Part shown: piece after piece, positions 17,313 to 25,737 of the stretch
Layout: every line of letters begins with the position of its first letter
How positions within the stretch are numbered: position 1 is the first letter of the stretch
Assembly (NCBI RefSeq): GCF_014650895.1
Contig: NZ_BMVV01000023.1
Location: forward strand, 1 to 64,000
Length of the DNA stretch: 64,000 nt
Direction: 5' to 3'
Origin: Streptomyces omiyaensis
Lineage (GTDB): Bacteria > Actinomycetota > Actinomycetes > Streptomycetales > Streptomycetaceae
Notes under the pieces: model-generated
Told to the model about the DNA's origin: nothing
What the model saw: only the letters and a program-made list of their open reading frames with translations
Database searches by the model: none
Position numbers and translations under genes: made by a program

Positions 17313-18884
17313 CTACGCGTACGTCTCGAACTCGGCGACGCGCGGAGTGCCGGTGGCCCCCGTGATCTCGAAGGTGACCTTGCTCAGCGAGGTCGCCGGG
17401 AAGGAGACCGCGCCGGCCGCGCCGCCGGTGGCGAGCACGGCCCCGGTGTCGGCGTTCAGCAGGCGCCAGCCGGTGACGGTGCCGGCCCCGGCGGCCTCGC
17501 GGACGCGGACCGACGAGATCGTCTTCGGGGAGCCCCACTTGACCGAGACGGAACCGGTGGTGCCGACGGGCGACCAGTAGGTGGCGGCATCGCCGTCCCG
17601 GACGTTGCCGTAGCTGGTGCCGTCGGCCTTGCTGGAGCCGTCCGCACCGGCACCGATGCTGAGGTTGGTGCCGGACGGCGGGGCGGTCGTCGCGGTGGCC
17701 GTCGGCGTCGGCGTCGGGGTGGGCGTGGGCGTCGCGGTGGCGGTCGGGGTGGGCGTCGGGCTCGGCGTCTGCGGGGTGCAGGAGCCGTCGGAGACGAGCA
17801 GGCCCTTGCCCGCGCCGGCCGTCCGCGCCACCACGTCCGGGACGCAGGAGGCGCTGTCGGGGGAGTAGCCGTAGGGGATCGACACGGTCGTGTTGGAGAC
17901 CGGGTTCGGGCCGGCCGGACGGTAGTCGGTGCCGGCGGGGGACCAGGTGACGTCGTCGAAGACGTTCCCGGCGACCTGCCAGTAGCCGGCCGCGTCGGTG
18001 TAGAAGGTGCCGAGGACGTCCTTCGAGTCCTCGAAGTAGTTGTTCTCCACCTTGGCGCGGGCCCCGGCGCGGGAGTTGATGCCCGACTCGTTCAGCTGCC
18101 GGTAGTGGTTGTTGTACATGTGGGCGGTGCCGCCGCGCAGCAGCGGGGCGCGCGAGTCGATGTTCTCGTACAGGTTGTGGTGGTAGGTGATGAAGCCGTT
18201 GCTGAGCTCGGTCTCGCTGGAGCCGACCAGGCCGCCGCGGCCGGAGTTGCGCAGCACGCTGTAGGAGAGCGTCACGTACTGCGTGTTGTCCTTCATGTCG
18301 AACAGCCCGTCGAAGCCCTCGGACTCGCCGCCGGACGCCTCCAGGGTGACGTGGTCCACCCAGACGTTGCGGACGTCGCTCTCCATGCCGATGGCGTCGC
18401 CGCCGTTGGAGGTGGGGGAGCCGGACTTCTTCACGTTCCGGACGGTGACGTTCTGGAGGATGATGTTGCTCGACTCGCGGATGTGGATGCCGACCTGGTC
18501 GAAGACGGCGCCCGCGCCGACGCCGACGATCGTCACGTTGCTGATCTGCTTCAGCTCGATGACCCCGGCGGCGGTGTTGCAGCTGTCGCCGGACACCTTG
18601 GCCGTGTTGGCGTGGTTGATCGTGCCCTCCACCTGGATGGTGATCGGGGTGCTGCTGCTCGCGCGCCCGCAGAGGGCCGCGTGGATCTCGGTGCCGGTGG
18701 TGGCCCGGACGGTCTGTCCGCCCGCGCCGCCGGTGGTCCCGCCGTTCTGGCTCGCGTAGCCGGTGGCGCCGGCGGTCACGGCGGCCGAGGCTTCCGGGAT
18801 GGTCAGGACCGCACCGGTGGCGGCCGCGACCGCCATGGTGGCCAGAGCCGCCCGGAGTCGCGTGGAGGGGGAACGTCGTCCCAT
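17313..18884 (-). CDS. secreted pectate lyase (PL1) with C-terminal F5/8C-type binding domain
   Basis: Extracellular polygalacturonate lyase, 523 residues from the ATG at 18884. Residues 1-35 are a signal peptide ending IPEASA. The parallel beta-helix (about 40-375) has the PL1 signatures GDAIGMESDVRNVWVDHV, FDGLFDMKDNTQYVTLSY (Ca2+ site Asp residues), ITYHHNLYENIDSRAP with the catalytic region and arginine, and HMYNNHYRQL. A Thr/Pro linker (TPSPTPTPTATATPT) joins a domain of about 115 residues (NLSIGAGADGSSKADGTSYG, RDGDAATYWSP, SVKWGSPKTISSVRV) of the discoidin/F5-8C carbohydrate-binding type. Two palindromes about 84-110 bases upstream suggest LacI-family repression. Confidence 0.93.
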   Translation of the reverse strand: MGRRSPSTRLRAALATMAVAAATGAVLTIPEASAAVTAGATGYASQNGGTTGGAGGQTVRATTGTEIHAALCGRASSSTPITIQVEGTINHANTAKVSGDSCNTAAGVIELKQISNVTIVGVGAGAVFDQVGIHIRESSNIILQNVTVRNVKKSGSPTSNGGDAIGMESDVRNVWVDHVTLEASGGESEGFDGLFDMKDNTQYVTLSYSVLRNSGRGGLVGSSETELSNGFITYHHNLYENIDSRAPLLRGGTAHMYNNHYRQLNESGINSRAGARAKVENNYFEDSKDVLGTFYTDAAGYWQVAGNVFDDVTWSPAGTDYRPAGPNPVSNTTVSIPYGYSPDSASCVPDVVARTAGAGKGLLVSDGSCTPQTPSPTPTPTATATPTPTPTPTPTATATTAPPSGTNLSIGAGADGSSKADGTSYGNVRDGDAATYWSPVGTTGSVSVKWGSPKTISSVRVREAAGAGTVTGWRLLNADTGAVLATGGAAGAVSFPATSLSKVTFEITGATGTPRVAEFETYA

Positions 18885-18967
18885 GCTCGCCTGCCCTTTC
18901 GTAGACGCCCGCGCGGTCGCGGACGTGTATGTCGTCGTCAGCCCCGTCCCTGGAGAAACGCAACATG

Positions 18968-18993
18968 GAAAGCGCTCTCTAGAAAGCGCTTTC
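18968..18993. promoter_or_regulatory. pair of LacI-family-type operator palindromes
   Basis: GAAAGCGCTTTC at 18982-18993 is a perfect 12-bp palindrome with central CG, as bound by LacI-family repressors. GAAAGCGCTCTC at 18968-18979 is a near copy 14 bases away. They lie 84-110 bases upstream of the pectate lyase start. Confidence 0.6.
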
Positions 18994-19500
18994 GGCGCGT
19001 GACGATAGGGGCGGCGGCGTGTGCCTGACAAGACTTCGGACAGGACTGGCCCCGCTTCGCGCGGGACGGACGGGGCGGAGCGGCCGTGGAGCGGCCTCGG
19101 GGCCGGGGGGCCGGCGGACCGGCGCGGCATCCGCCCGCACCCAGGAGCGGACCGCCCGGCGCGACGCCCCGGGCTCCCGGCGGACCGTGCGCGGCCCCTG
19201 CCGGCGGGTCGTGCCGACCGGCCCCCGGGCGCACCCGGCTCGCGGCGCCGCCTCCCGGCAGGGGCATGACCGGCGCCTCGGCGCGGTGACCGGGTTACGG
19301 CCTGCGGAACCTGACGACAGGTGGGAAACGAGGTGGGGCGCGGTCCGACCGCCGTGATAGGCACTACCTGCACGGGGGAGGTGCGGGCCGGTCGCGAAGC
19401 GCTCGCGCGCGGGGTGCCCGGCCGGTGGGCGTGGCCGCGCGCCGCGGCGTCGTCGCCCCCGTCCGGCCAGTACCACCGAACGGAAGCACGGAGACACCGC
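18994..19500. other. 507-base intergenic region without recognised gene
   Basis: No frame on either strand gives a protein I can support. The segment is GC-rich and separates the pectate lyase operator from the VOC gene, so it should hold the promoter for the latter. Confidence 0.5.
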
Positions 19501-19896
19501 ATGCGCGTGAAAGCCTTCGACCACCTCGTCCTCAACGTCACCGACGTCGAGCGGGCCCTCGCCTTCTACACCGGACCGCTGGGCCTGGCGCCGGAGCGGG
19601 TCGAGGAATGGCGGGACGGCAAGGTGCCCTTCCCGTCCGTCCGGATCGACGAGGGCACCGTCATCGACCTCTTCTCCCGCCCCCGGGGCGAGTCCAACGT
19701 CGACCACATCTGCCTCGTCGTCGACCCGCTCGACTGGCAGGACGTCATAGACTCCGGCGCCTTCGACGTCCTGGAGGGCCCCGTCCCGCGCTGGGGCGCC
19801 CGCGGCTCCGCCCAGTCCGTCTACGTCAAGGACCCCGACGGCAACACGGTCGAGCTCCGCTGGTACCCCCAGGACGCGCCCGCCGGGGGGAAGTAG
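19501..19896 (+). CDS. VOC-family (glyoxalase/bleomycin resistance fold) protein
   Basis: Small metal-binding or metal-free VOC protein of 131 residues. ATG at 19501 chosen because MRVKAFDHLVLNVTDVERALAFY is the canonical N terminus and a GGAG lies upstream. The two beta-alpha-beta-beta-beta modules are seen at residues 5-60 (DHLVLNV...LGLAPERV) and 70-125 (VDHICLVV...SVYVKDPDGNTVELRWYP). Likely metal ligands are His8, His61 and the glutamate in NTVELRW. Members include glyoxalase I-like, dioxygenase and resistance proteins; substrate unknown. It is followed closely by a MazG-like gene on the same strand. Confidence 0.85.
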   Translation: MRVKAFDHLVLNVTDVERALAFYTGPLGLAPERVEEWRDGKVPFPSVRIDEGTVIDLFSRPRGESNVDHICLVVDPLDWQDVIDSGAFDVLEGPVPRWGARGSAQSVYVKDPDGNTVELRWYPQDAPAGGK

Positions 19897-19943
19897 CCCC
19901 CGACGACCGGGTGCCGCACCGGCCGGCCTGGCAGGCTGCGGCC

Positions 19944-20288
19944 GTGACCGACGACACCTGGACCACCATCGCCCGCCTCCACGCCTGGCTCACGGCCCAT
20001 CAGGACCTGCCGCCGGAGGAGGAGATCCTCTTCCGCGTCCTCAAACTCTCCGAGGAGGTGGGGGAGGCGGCGCAGGCGGTGATCGGGGCCACCGGGCAGA
20101 ACCCCCGCAAGGGCACCAGTCACGGCTGGGACGACGTCCGGGCCGAGCTCTGCGACGTCGTCATCACCGCCATGGTCGCCCTGCGCACCCTCACCCCGGA
20201 CGCGGCCGCGGTCTTCGACGCCCACCTGCGGCGGGTGGCGGACCGCTCGCTCCCCCCGGAAGCGGTCGGGCCGACGACGACGCCGTGA
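19944..20288 (+). CDS. MazG-like nucleotide pyrophosphohydrolase
   Basis: All-alpha NTP pyrophosphohydrolase family protein of 114 residues from a GTG at 19944. The Mg2+ site is LSEEVGEAAQAVIG (ExxE pattern) with a second acidic site in DDVRAELCDVVITAMVAL (ExxD). Members hydrolyse non-canonical or excess nucleoside triphosphates. It lies 47 bases after the VOC gene and its stop overlaps by four bases a GTG that opens a response-regulator remnant. Confidence 0.85.
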   Translation: MTDDTWTTIARLHAWLTAHQDLPPEEEILFRVLKLSEEVGEAAQAVIGATGQNPRKGTSHGWDDVRAELCDVVITAMVALRTLTPDAAAVFDAHLRRVADRSLPPEAVGPTTTP

Positions 20289-20566
20289 CCGGTACCGACG
20301 AGGGGATCCGCGCCGCCGTCCGGATCCGGGCCCGCCGTCCCGGGGCCGGCGTCCTGGTCCTCTCCCCGCACGCCGGGACCGTCCGGGCCGCCCGGCTGCC
20401 GGCGGACGCCGGGTACCTGCTGGAGGAACGGGTCGCCCGCCCCGACGAGTGCGTACGGGCCCCGCACCGGGTCGCCGCGGGCGGCACCGCGCGCGACCCG
20501 GAACCGGACGGGGACGGCGGCGGCGGGCAGGGGCGGGCGGCAGGGGCCCGTCGGCTCGTTCCGTGA
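20285..20566 (+). pseudogene. fragment of a NarL/LuxR-type response regulator receiver domain
   Basis: From a GTG overlapping the preceding stop, the frame reads TGTDEGIRAAVRIRARRPGA, GVLVLSPHAGTVRAARLP, GYLLEERVARPDECVRA and VAAGGTARDPE. This is the back half of a receiver domain, ending where the linker to the HTH begins. The phospho-acceptor Asp segment and the whole DNA-binding domain are missing; the remaining codons give Gly/Ala/Arg-rich sequence up to the stop at 20566. Truncated at both ends, so not a working regulator. Confidence 0.75.
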
Positions 20567-20568
20567 GG

Positions 20569-20799
20569 GGCACGCACTCGGCGAGGAGGGCGACGACGTC
20601 ACGCCGGGCGCGCCGCGCGTGCCGCGGGGGGTGCCCGACGCCGGGAGGCGTGGCGTGGTCGACCGGGGGTGGTGGCAGGCGTGAAGGGCCCCTCCGCGGA
20701 CCACGAGGCGCCAGTCGACGCCTGCGGCCCGCATCTCCGCGGTGAACGCCTCCCGTTGCGCGGGCGGCACGGTCGGGTCCTCCGACCCGACCCCGGCCC
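20569..20799 (-). pseudogene. C-terminal fragment of a dienelactone hydrolase-family protein
   Basis: The minus strand reads GVGSEDPTVPPAQREAFTAE then MRAAGVDWRLVVRGGALHAC, the usual acid-loop and histidine region of dienelactone hydrolases (GxxDP..P and the GGxxHxF end). The frame then shifts at a five-C run (plus 20665-20669); one extra C would restore HHPPVDHATPPGVGHPPRHA and DVVALLAECVPLTERA, a normal C terminus. The nucleophile-containing N-terminal two thirds are absent. In the fragment, Cys replaces the usual Phe after the histidine. Confidence 0.7.
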
Positions 20800-20872
20800 C
20801 TACCGGGCAGCGGACGCGTGCCGCCGCCGGGGCGGGTGCGGGGGCGGCGGCACGCGCGGGCGCGGCGGCCGG

Positions 20873-20944
20873 GGTCAGGACCAGGGCTGCGGTCAGGGCC
20901 AGGGCTGCGGTCGGGGCCGGGGCTGCGATCGGGAGCAGGGACGG
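20873..20944. repeat. 18-bp degenerate tandem repeat, four copies
   Basis: Units based on GGTCAGGRCCAGGGCTGC occupy 20873-20890, 20891-20908, 20909-20926 and 20927-20944, diverging progressively. On the minus strand they read as Ala/Leu/Thr/Pro-rich sequence in frame with the dienelactone hydrolase fragment, but without a start codon. Confidence 0.8.
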
Positions 20945-21048
20945 GGATCGCCCCCGCCCCGACCGGACCCTGATCGGACGTCAGGGCGCCGGGTCGGCAG
21001 CCCTGCCGATCCGTTCGCCCGCTTCATCGCTTCATCGCCTCATCTGCT

Positions 21049-21969
21049 TCATCCGTTCGTCCGCTCGCGCGGTGCCGGGGGCCACGGCACGTCCGCCAGG
21101 AGAGGGAGGAGCGACTTCTCCTCGTGGTCGAGGTGCGCGTTCAGCTCCGAGGACATCGCCTCCAGTCGGGCGCGGAACCGCCGGGGATCGGCGATGCCGA
21201 TGCCGTCCAGCAGCGCCACCAGCTCGCCCTGGACGCGGGCGACGGACCGGTGCTCCTCGCGCAGCCGCGCGAAGGTGTCGGCGAGGTGGGGGTGGTGCCG
21301 GGCGATCCCCGGGAACAGATGCGCGTCCTCGCTGGTGTGGTGGAACTCCAGGGCCTGGCAGAACGCCAGGCAGCGCTGCCGGATCTGCAGCCCGAGCCCC
21401 GGGCCGGGCGGCTCGCCGGGGCCCTCGTGGGCCGCGCGTGCGGCGAAGTGGGCGTCGGTCTCGGCCGCCACCTGCCGCAACTGGCCCCGCAGCCAGGTGT
21501 GGACCTCCATCAGCTTGTCGGCGAGGGTCCGGATCTTGCGGGGAGGCTGCCGGTCCTCCGGTTCGGCGCGTTCCAGCACGACGACGGGGAGGACCCGCCC
21601 GGTCCGCTCCTGGTACTCGCCGTACCCGGGGTCCGCCCGTACGACGTGGCCGAACAGCTCCTCGCGCCGGTCCCCTTCGGCGGGCACGGCGAGGGCCTCG
21701 AAGGTCTCCGTCCCGAGCTCGACCCGCACCACCGGGTGGGCGAGCAGGTTGTGGTACCAGTCGGGGTGGCGGGGCGCTCCCCTGTTGGAGCCGACGAGGA
21801 GCAGTTCCTCGCCGTGGCGGACGTATCCGAGCGGTGTGGTCCGCTCGGCGCCCGACCTCGCGCCGGTGGTCGTCAGCAGGAGCAGGTCGCCGCCCTCGAA
21901 GGGGCCGCCGACCTTGCCGCCGTTGGCGCGGAACTCGTCGATCACGGACTGGTGGAAAGGCGTGGGCAT
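21049..21969 (-). CDS. deazaflavin-type nitroreductase fused to a hemerythrin domain
   Basis: Two-domain protein of 306 residues. Residues 1-145 are a DDN-like domain (FEGGDLLLLTTTGARSG, ERTTPLGYVRHGEELLLVGS, HPDWYHNLLAHPVVRVELG, YGEYQERTGRVLPVVVLER), a family that in actinobacteria binds F420 or related cofactors. Residues 150-295 form a four-helix hemerythrin-like domain with candidate di-iron ligands in MEVHTWLRGQL, FHHTSEDAHLFPG, LREEHRSV and NAHLDHEEKSLLP. The join suggests oxygen or NO sensing, or iron-dependent control, tied to a redox domain. Transcribed alone. Confidence 0.9.
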   Translation of the reverse strand: MPTPFHQSVIDEFRANGGKVGGPFEGGDLLLLTTTGARSGAERTTPLGYVRHGEELLLVGSNRGAPRHPDWYHNLLAHPVVRVELGTETFEALAVPAEGDRREELFGHVVRADPGYGEYQERTGRVLPVVVLERAEPEDRQPPRKIRTLADKLMEVHTWLRGQLRQVAAETDAHFAARAAHEGPGEPPGPGLGLQIRQRCLAFCQALEFHHTSEDAHLFPGIARHHPHLADTFARLREEHRSVARVQGELVALLDGIGIADPRRFRARLEAMSSELNAHLDHEEKSLLPLLADVPWPPAPRERTNG

Positions 21970-22530
21970 GGGGTTCTCGGGTCTCCGGAAGTCGGTGGTG
22001 CCGGCGCTGGGGTGCGGTCACGGCAGGGGGTGCCACGGCGCGACACGGCGCGGCGTGACGTGGCATGGCTGGGGTGGGGCGGGGCGACCGCCGCGCGGAG
22101 CGCGTCGGGGGACAGGCCGGCGCACGTCGGCGCGGAGGGCACCGCTCGAAGGAAGGGGAAGGCCGAACCGGGCGTCGCGGTGGCTGCGCCGCTCGGGGCG
22201 CACAGGTGGCGCGCGGCTGGGCTACGTCACGTACAGGGCGCGGAGTATGGACTCAAGGCGGACCCCTCGGATGCGAGGCGCTCGCCCGATCGCCGACCTG
22301 CCCACTGCTCTTCGGTCGACGCCACGCGGCACCGCCCCCATTACACGCACCGGACCGCCGACTGTCAACGCGCGGCCCACGGGGGGCAGGTCACGGCCCA
22401 CGGGGGGAAGGGCACGGACCGCCGGAGCAGGTCACACGGCCCCCACGGACCCGTCAGGGCCGCCCGGGCCGGTCACGGCCCCCACGAACCCGCCAGGGCC
22501 GCCCGGGCCGGCCGCGACCCGCCTGGCACG
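21970..22530. other. 561-base intergenic region with GC-rich repeats
   Basis: Divergent promoter region between the nitroreductase-hemerythrin gene and the unknown gene at 22531. The distal part holds the repeats listed separately; nothing coding is recognised. Confidence 0.5.
22373..22509. repeat. two sets of imperfect tandem repeats (21 bp and about 40 bp)
   Basis: CGGCCCACGGGGGG-containing 21-bp units lie at 22373-22393 and 22394-22414. A second pair of about 40 bp occupies 22430-22470 and 22471-22509, each ending CAGGGCCGCCCGGGCC. They sit just upstream of the ATG at 22531. Confidence 0.75.
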
Positions 22531-23448
22531 ATGGGCGCCATGGTCATCGGTACGTCCCCCTCCGCTCCCGGTCCCCTCGACGCCGCCGTCCACGCACGCG
22601 CCCTGCGCGAGCGTCCCGACGCGCACCTGGGCGCGCCCGCCGTGCTCGTCGCACCCTGTCCGCCCGGGGCGGGCCGCGCGGCCCGGCGGGAGGCGCTGCG
22701 GCCCGTGTACGCGGCGCTGGTGGCCGAGCTCGGCGAGCCCACCCTGTACGGCGGTTCGGCCGCGGGCCCCAGCGTGCGCTGGCACACCGGTACGCACGTC
22801 GTGCTGCTGGCGGGCGGCCCGCGGGGCGCCACGCTCTCGGTGCACACGGCGTCGGATCTGCACGGGCGCGAGTACGCCGTCGTGGAGTCGGGTTCGGCCG
22901 GCCGGCGGCCGGAGGAGCCGCACGGCTTCGACGCGCTGCCCTACCTCTGGCTGCTGCACCGGGGCCCGGAGCGCGACTGGCCGGCCTTCCGCTGGGACGG
23001 TCACCACACGGCCGCCTCCTGGGAGCACCTGGAGTCCTCGCTCGGACTGCTCCTGGACTCGTGGATGGAGCAGTTGCCGGTGCAGATCCCGGGCGACTGG
23101 GCGTCCTTCGTCGTGGGATGCGCGCGGGACTGGCCGCGGCGCCTGCTGGTGGGGTACAGCCAGGACCGGGGGGAGCTGTCGCTGATGGTGGACCACCGGA
23201 CCACGCCCGAGGAGCCCGGTGTGGAGGAGGCCATGCGGGAGCGCGGCTGGCAGGTGCGGGAGCGCGGATGGTGGCGGGCGGTGTTCGCGGACGAGGACCC
23301 CGCGGCGGCGGGTTCGGCGGCCCGGCTGCTGGTGGCCGACGTCCGGGGCCGGGGTTCGGTGTGCCCGGACGAGCTGGTGGCCTGGGAGCTGACGGTCAAC
23401 GACCGCGGCCGGCTGTGGCTGCCGGGCATCGGCATGCCGGTGAACTGA
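22531..23448 (+). CDS. uncharacterised protein (305 aa)
   Basis: Not confidently recognised. Soluble, with the C-terminal half (residues about 155-300) containing WEHLESSLGLLLDSWMEQLP, GDWASFVVGCARDWPRRLLV, VEEAMRERGWQVRERGWWRA and VWELTVNDRGRLWLPGIG-like sequence. The run of a short helix, beta-strands and a RGWxxRERGWWR element recalls YbjN/Tir-chaperone-like (TY-Chap) proteins of actinobacteria, but this is a weak impression. ATG at 22531 or 22540; no ribosome binding site distinguishes them. It follows the GC-rich repeats. Confidence 0.7.
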   Translation: MGAMVIGTSPSAPGPLDAAVHARALRERPDAHLGAPAVLVAPCPPGAGRAARREALRPVYAALVAELGEPTLYGGSAAGPSVRWHTGTHVVLLAGGPRGATLSVHTASDLHGREYAVVESGSAGRRPEEPHGFDALPYLWLLHRGPERDWPAFRWDGHHTAASWEHLESSLGLLLDSWMEQLPVQIPGDWASFVVGCARDWPRRLLVGYSQDRGELSLMVDHRTTPEEPGVEEAMRERGWQVRERGWWRAVFADEDPAAAGSAARLLVADVRGRGSVCPDELVAWELTVNDRGRLWLPGIGMPVN

Positions 23449-23559
23449 GCCCGGCCGGCGCGGAGACGGCCGTGGCCGGCCCCGCGGGTCCGCGACGGAC
23501 CGCCACGGGCGCGGGGCGCGGACGCGGCCCCGCCTCGCGGACAGCGGCGGCGTCCGGCC

Positions 23560-23893
23560 GGCGGTCACGCGAACGACGGCCACCGAGGGGCGACCCGCTC
23601 CCGCCGGTCCGCCCAGCCGGCCGGCGGTCCGGCGGTCGCGTGCCCCTCCGGCCCGTGACCGGCAGCCGTGGTCGAGGACGACGCCGGTGCCGAGCCGGAC
23701 CGCCTCCGGGGCGAGCCGGAAGCATGCGCCCCTCCAGCACGTCGCGCCTCCCGTCCGCCCCGGCCTCCCCGAACAGGGGGATCGTCCACTCGTCGGGGGT
23801 CCGGCGCGGGGCGCCGTGTTCCGCGGCGAGCCGCCGGGCCCTCGCGGTCGTGCCGGCGCCCGGCAGGCCGACCATCGGGAACCACGTGGTCAT
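23560..23893 (-). pseudogene. remnant of a P-loop kinase/ATPase (AAA-type small nucleotide kinase)
   Basis: From the ATG at 23893 the frame reads TTWFPMVGLPGAGTTARARR, LAAEHGAPRRTPDEWTIPLF and DVLEGRM, as in the zeta-toxin/kinase-like ATPases of Streptomyces. The Walker A has GAGTT where GAGKT is expected, so the phosphate-binding lysine is lost. After RMLPA the coding shifts by one base to APEAVRLGTGVVLDHG and then loses similarity. The C-terminal half is gone. Not functional. Confidence 0.7.
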
Positions 23894-23986
23894 GCCCGGA
23901 TCGTGGCGGCGGGGCCGCCCGGACGACCCCCGCTTCTGCCTCCCCGGTCACGGTCCGGGCCACCGGCGGAGGGTTCCCCCGCGGCC

Positions 23987-25522
23987 CTAGTCGCCGGTGG
24001 CGGTGGCGCCCCGGAGGCGGGTGCGGAGCGCGGCGTCGGCGGGGGTGAGGCCGGTGAGTTCGACGGTCTTGCCGTGGCGGGCGTACGCCGCCTCGACGGC
24101 GTCCAGGGCGGCGATGGCGGACGCGTCCGACACGCGCGCGGCGGACAGGTCGATCACCACCCGGGCCGGGTCGCCGGCGTGGTCGAAGCGGTCGGCGAAG
24201 GTCTCCGCGGAGGCGAAGAAGAGCTCGCCGGAGACCCGGTGGACGACGCTCGCCCCGTCCGGCCCGGTGACCGAGGTGACGGTGGTGCGCCGGGCCATCC
24301 GCCGGGCGAAGACGACGCAGGCGGTGACCGAGCCGACGACGACGCCGAGGGCGAGGTTGTGGGAGACGAGGACGCAGCCCAGCGTGACCAGCATGACGAC
24401 GGTCTCCCCGACGGGCGTCCGCCGCAGGGTGCGCGGGGCGACGGACTCCCAGTCGAAGGCGGCGACGGACACGATGACCATCACCGCCACCAGCGCGGCC
24501 ATCGGGATCACCGAGACCACCGGCCCGAGGACCACGCACAGCGCCATCAGGAAGGCCCCGGCGAGGAAGGTGGAGAGGCGGGTCCTGGCGCCCGCCACCT
24601 TCACGTTCATCATCGTCTGGCCGATCACGGCGCAGCCGCCCATGCCGCCGAACAGTCCGGTGACGACGTTCGCGACGCCCTGCCCGACCGATTCCCGGGT
24701 CTTGCCGGACGGGGTGTCGGTGAGGTCGTCGACAAGCTTCGCCGTGAGAAGCGACTCCACCAGGCCGACGAGGGCGACGGCGAGGGCGTACGGAGCGATC
24801 GTGGCCAGCGTGCCGAGCGTGAACGGCACGTCGGGCAGGCCCGGGACGGGCAGCGCCGACGGCAGCGCGCCCCGGTCGCCGACGGTCGGCACCGCGATCC
24901 CGGCGGCCACCGTGACCAGCGTCAGGACGGCGATGGTGACCAGCGGCGCGGGCACCAGGGTCGTCACCTTGGGGAAGAGCACGAGCAGGACGATCCCGGC
25001 CGCGATCAGCCCGTACACGGCCACCGGCACGTTCCGGGTCTCGGGCAGCTGGGCGAGGAAGACGAGGGCGGCGAGCGAGTTCACGGAGCCGACCAGGACC
25101 GGGCGCGGCACGAACCGCATCAGCTTCGCCACCCCCAGGCCGCCCAGCACCATCTGGAAGACACCGGCGAGGATCACGGTGGCGACGAGGAACTCGACGC
25201 CGTGCTCCCGGTTGACCGGCGCGATGACGAGGGCCACGGCCCCGGTGGCGGCCGAGATCATCGCCCTGCGTCCGCCGACGATCGCCGTGGTGACGGCCAT
25301 CGTGAAGGAGGCGAAGAGGCCCCGTGCCGGATCCACCCCGGCGATCACCGAGAAGGCGATGGCCTCGGGGATCAGCGCCAGGGCGACGACGAGCCCCGCG
25401 AGGACCTCGGTCCGCCACACCCGTGGATCGCCCCACCAGTCCGGCTTCCGGGGGCGGAGCCGGGAGACGGCCGGGGTAGGGGCGGGCACGGGCGCGGGCG
25501 CGGGGGCGAGGGCGGAGGACAC
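23987..25522 (-). CDS. SulP-family anion transporter with STAS domain
   Basis: Inner membrane protein of 511 residues, from GTG at 25522. After a Pro/Ala-rich N terminus, the membrane domain (about 35-400) has the SulP signature LVVALALIPEAIAFSVIAG, GLFASFTMAVTTAIVGGRRA and FGGMGGCAVIGQTMMN, with about 11-12 segments. The C-terminal STAS domain (about 415-500) includes VSGELFFASAETFADRF and VVIDLSAARVSDASAIAALD. The family moves sulfate, bicarbonate or other anions; this length and STAS resemble bacterial bicarbonate or sulfate types, but the substrate is not fixed. It differs in subtype from the STAS remnant at 6.9 kb. Confidence 0.93.
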   Translation of the reverse strand: MSSALAPAPAPVPAPTPAVSRLRPRKPDWWGDPRVWRTEVLAGLVVALALIPEAIAFSVIAGVDPARGLFASFTMAVTTAIVGGRRAMISAATGAVALVIAPVNREHGVEFLVATVILAGVFQMVLGGLGVAKLMRFVPRPVLVGSVNSLAALVFLAQLPETRNVPVAVYGLIAAGIVLLVLFPKVTTLVPAPLVTIAVLTLVTVAAGIAVPTVGDRGALPSALPVPGLPDVPFTLGTLATIAPYALAVALVGLVESLLTAKLVDDLTDTPSGKTRESVGQGVANVVTGLFGGMGGCAVIGQTMMNVKVAGARTRLSTFLAGAFLMALCVVLGPVVSVIPMAALVAVMVIVSVAAFDWESVAPRTLRRTPVGETVVMLVTLGCVLVSHNLALGVVVGSVTACVVFARRMARRTTVTSVTGPDGASVVHRVSGELFFASAETFADRFDHAGDPARVVIDLSAARVSDASAIAALDAVEAAYARHGKTVELTGLTPADAALRTRLRGATATGD

Positions 25523-25737
25523 GGAGGGGACCTGTCGTACGAGGGCGGGCGGGAGCCCGGCGGGCGGGGAGACCCGGAGACCCTACCTGCCGGGCTGCGC
25601 GCGCGTTCGAGCCCGGCCCCGTTCCCGTGTCCGGCTTCCGGGCCCGGCCACGGCCCCCGTACCGGCCCTCGCCCGGGCGCCGGTGTCCCGGGCCCGTCCC
25701 CTGTCCGGGGCGGGTTCCCGTCAGGGCCCGGGGCCGG

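Noticed and set aside
18994..19500. tRNA or small RNA gene
   Set aside because: No cloverleaf, CCA end or strong hairpin with conserved boxes was seen.
20873..20978. Signal-peptide-like Ala/Leu stretch on the minus strand before the dienelactone hydrolase fragment
   Set aside because: No start codon in frame, and the stretch is produced by an 18-bp repeat.
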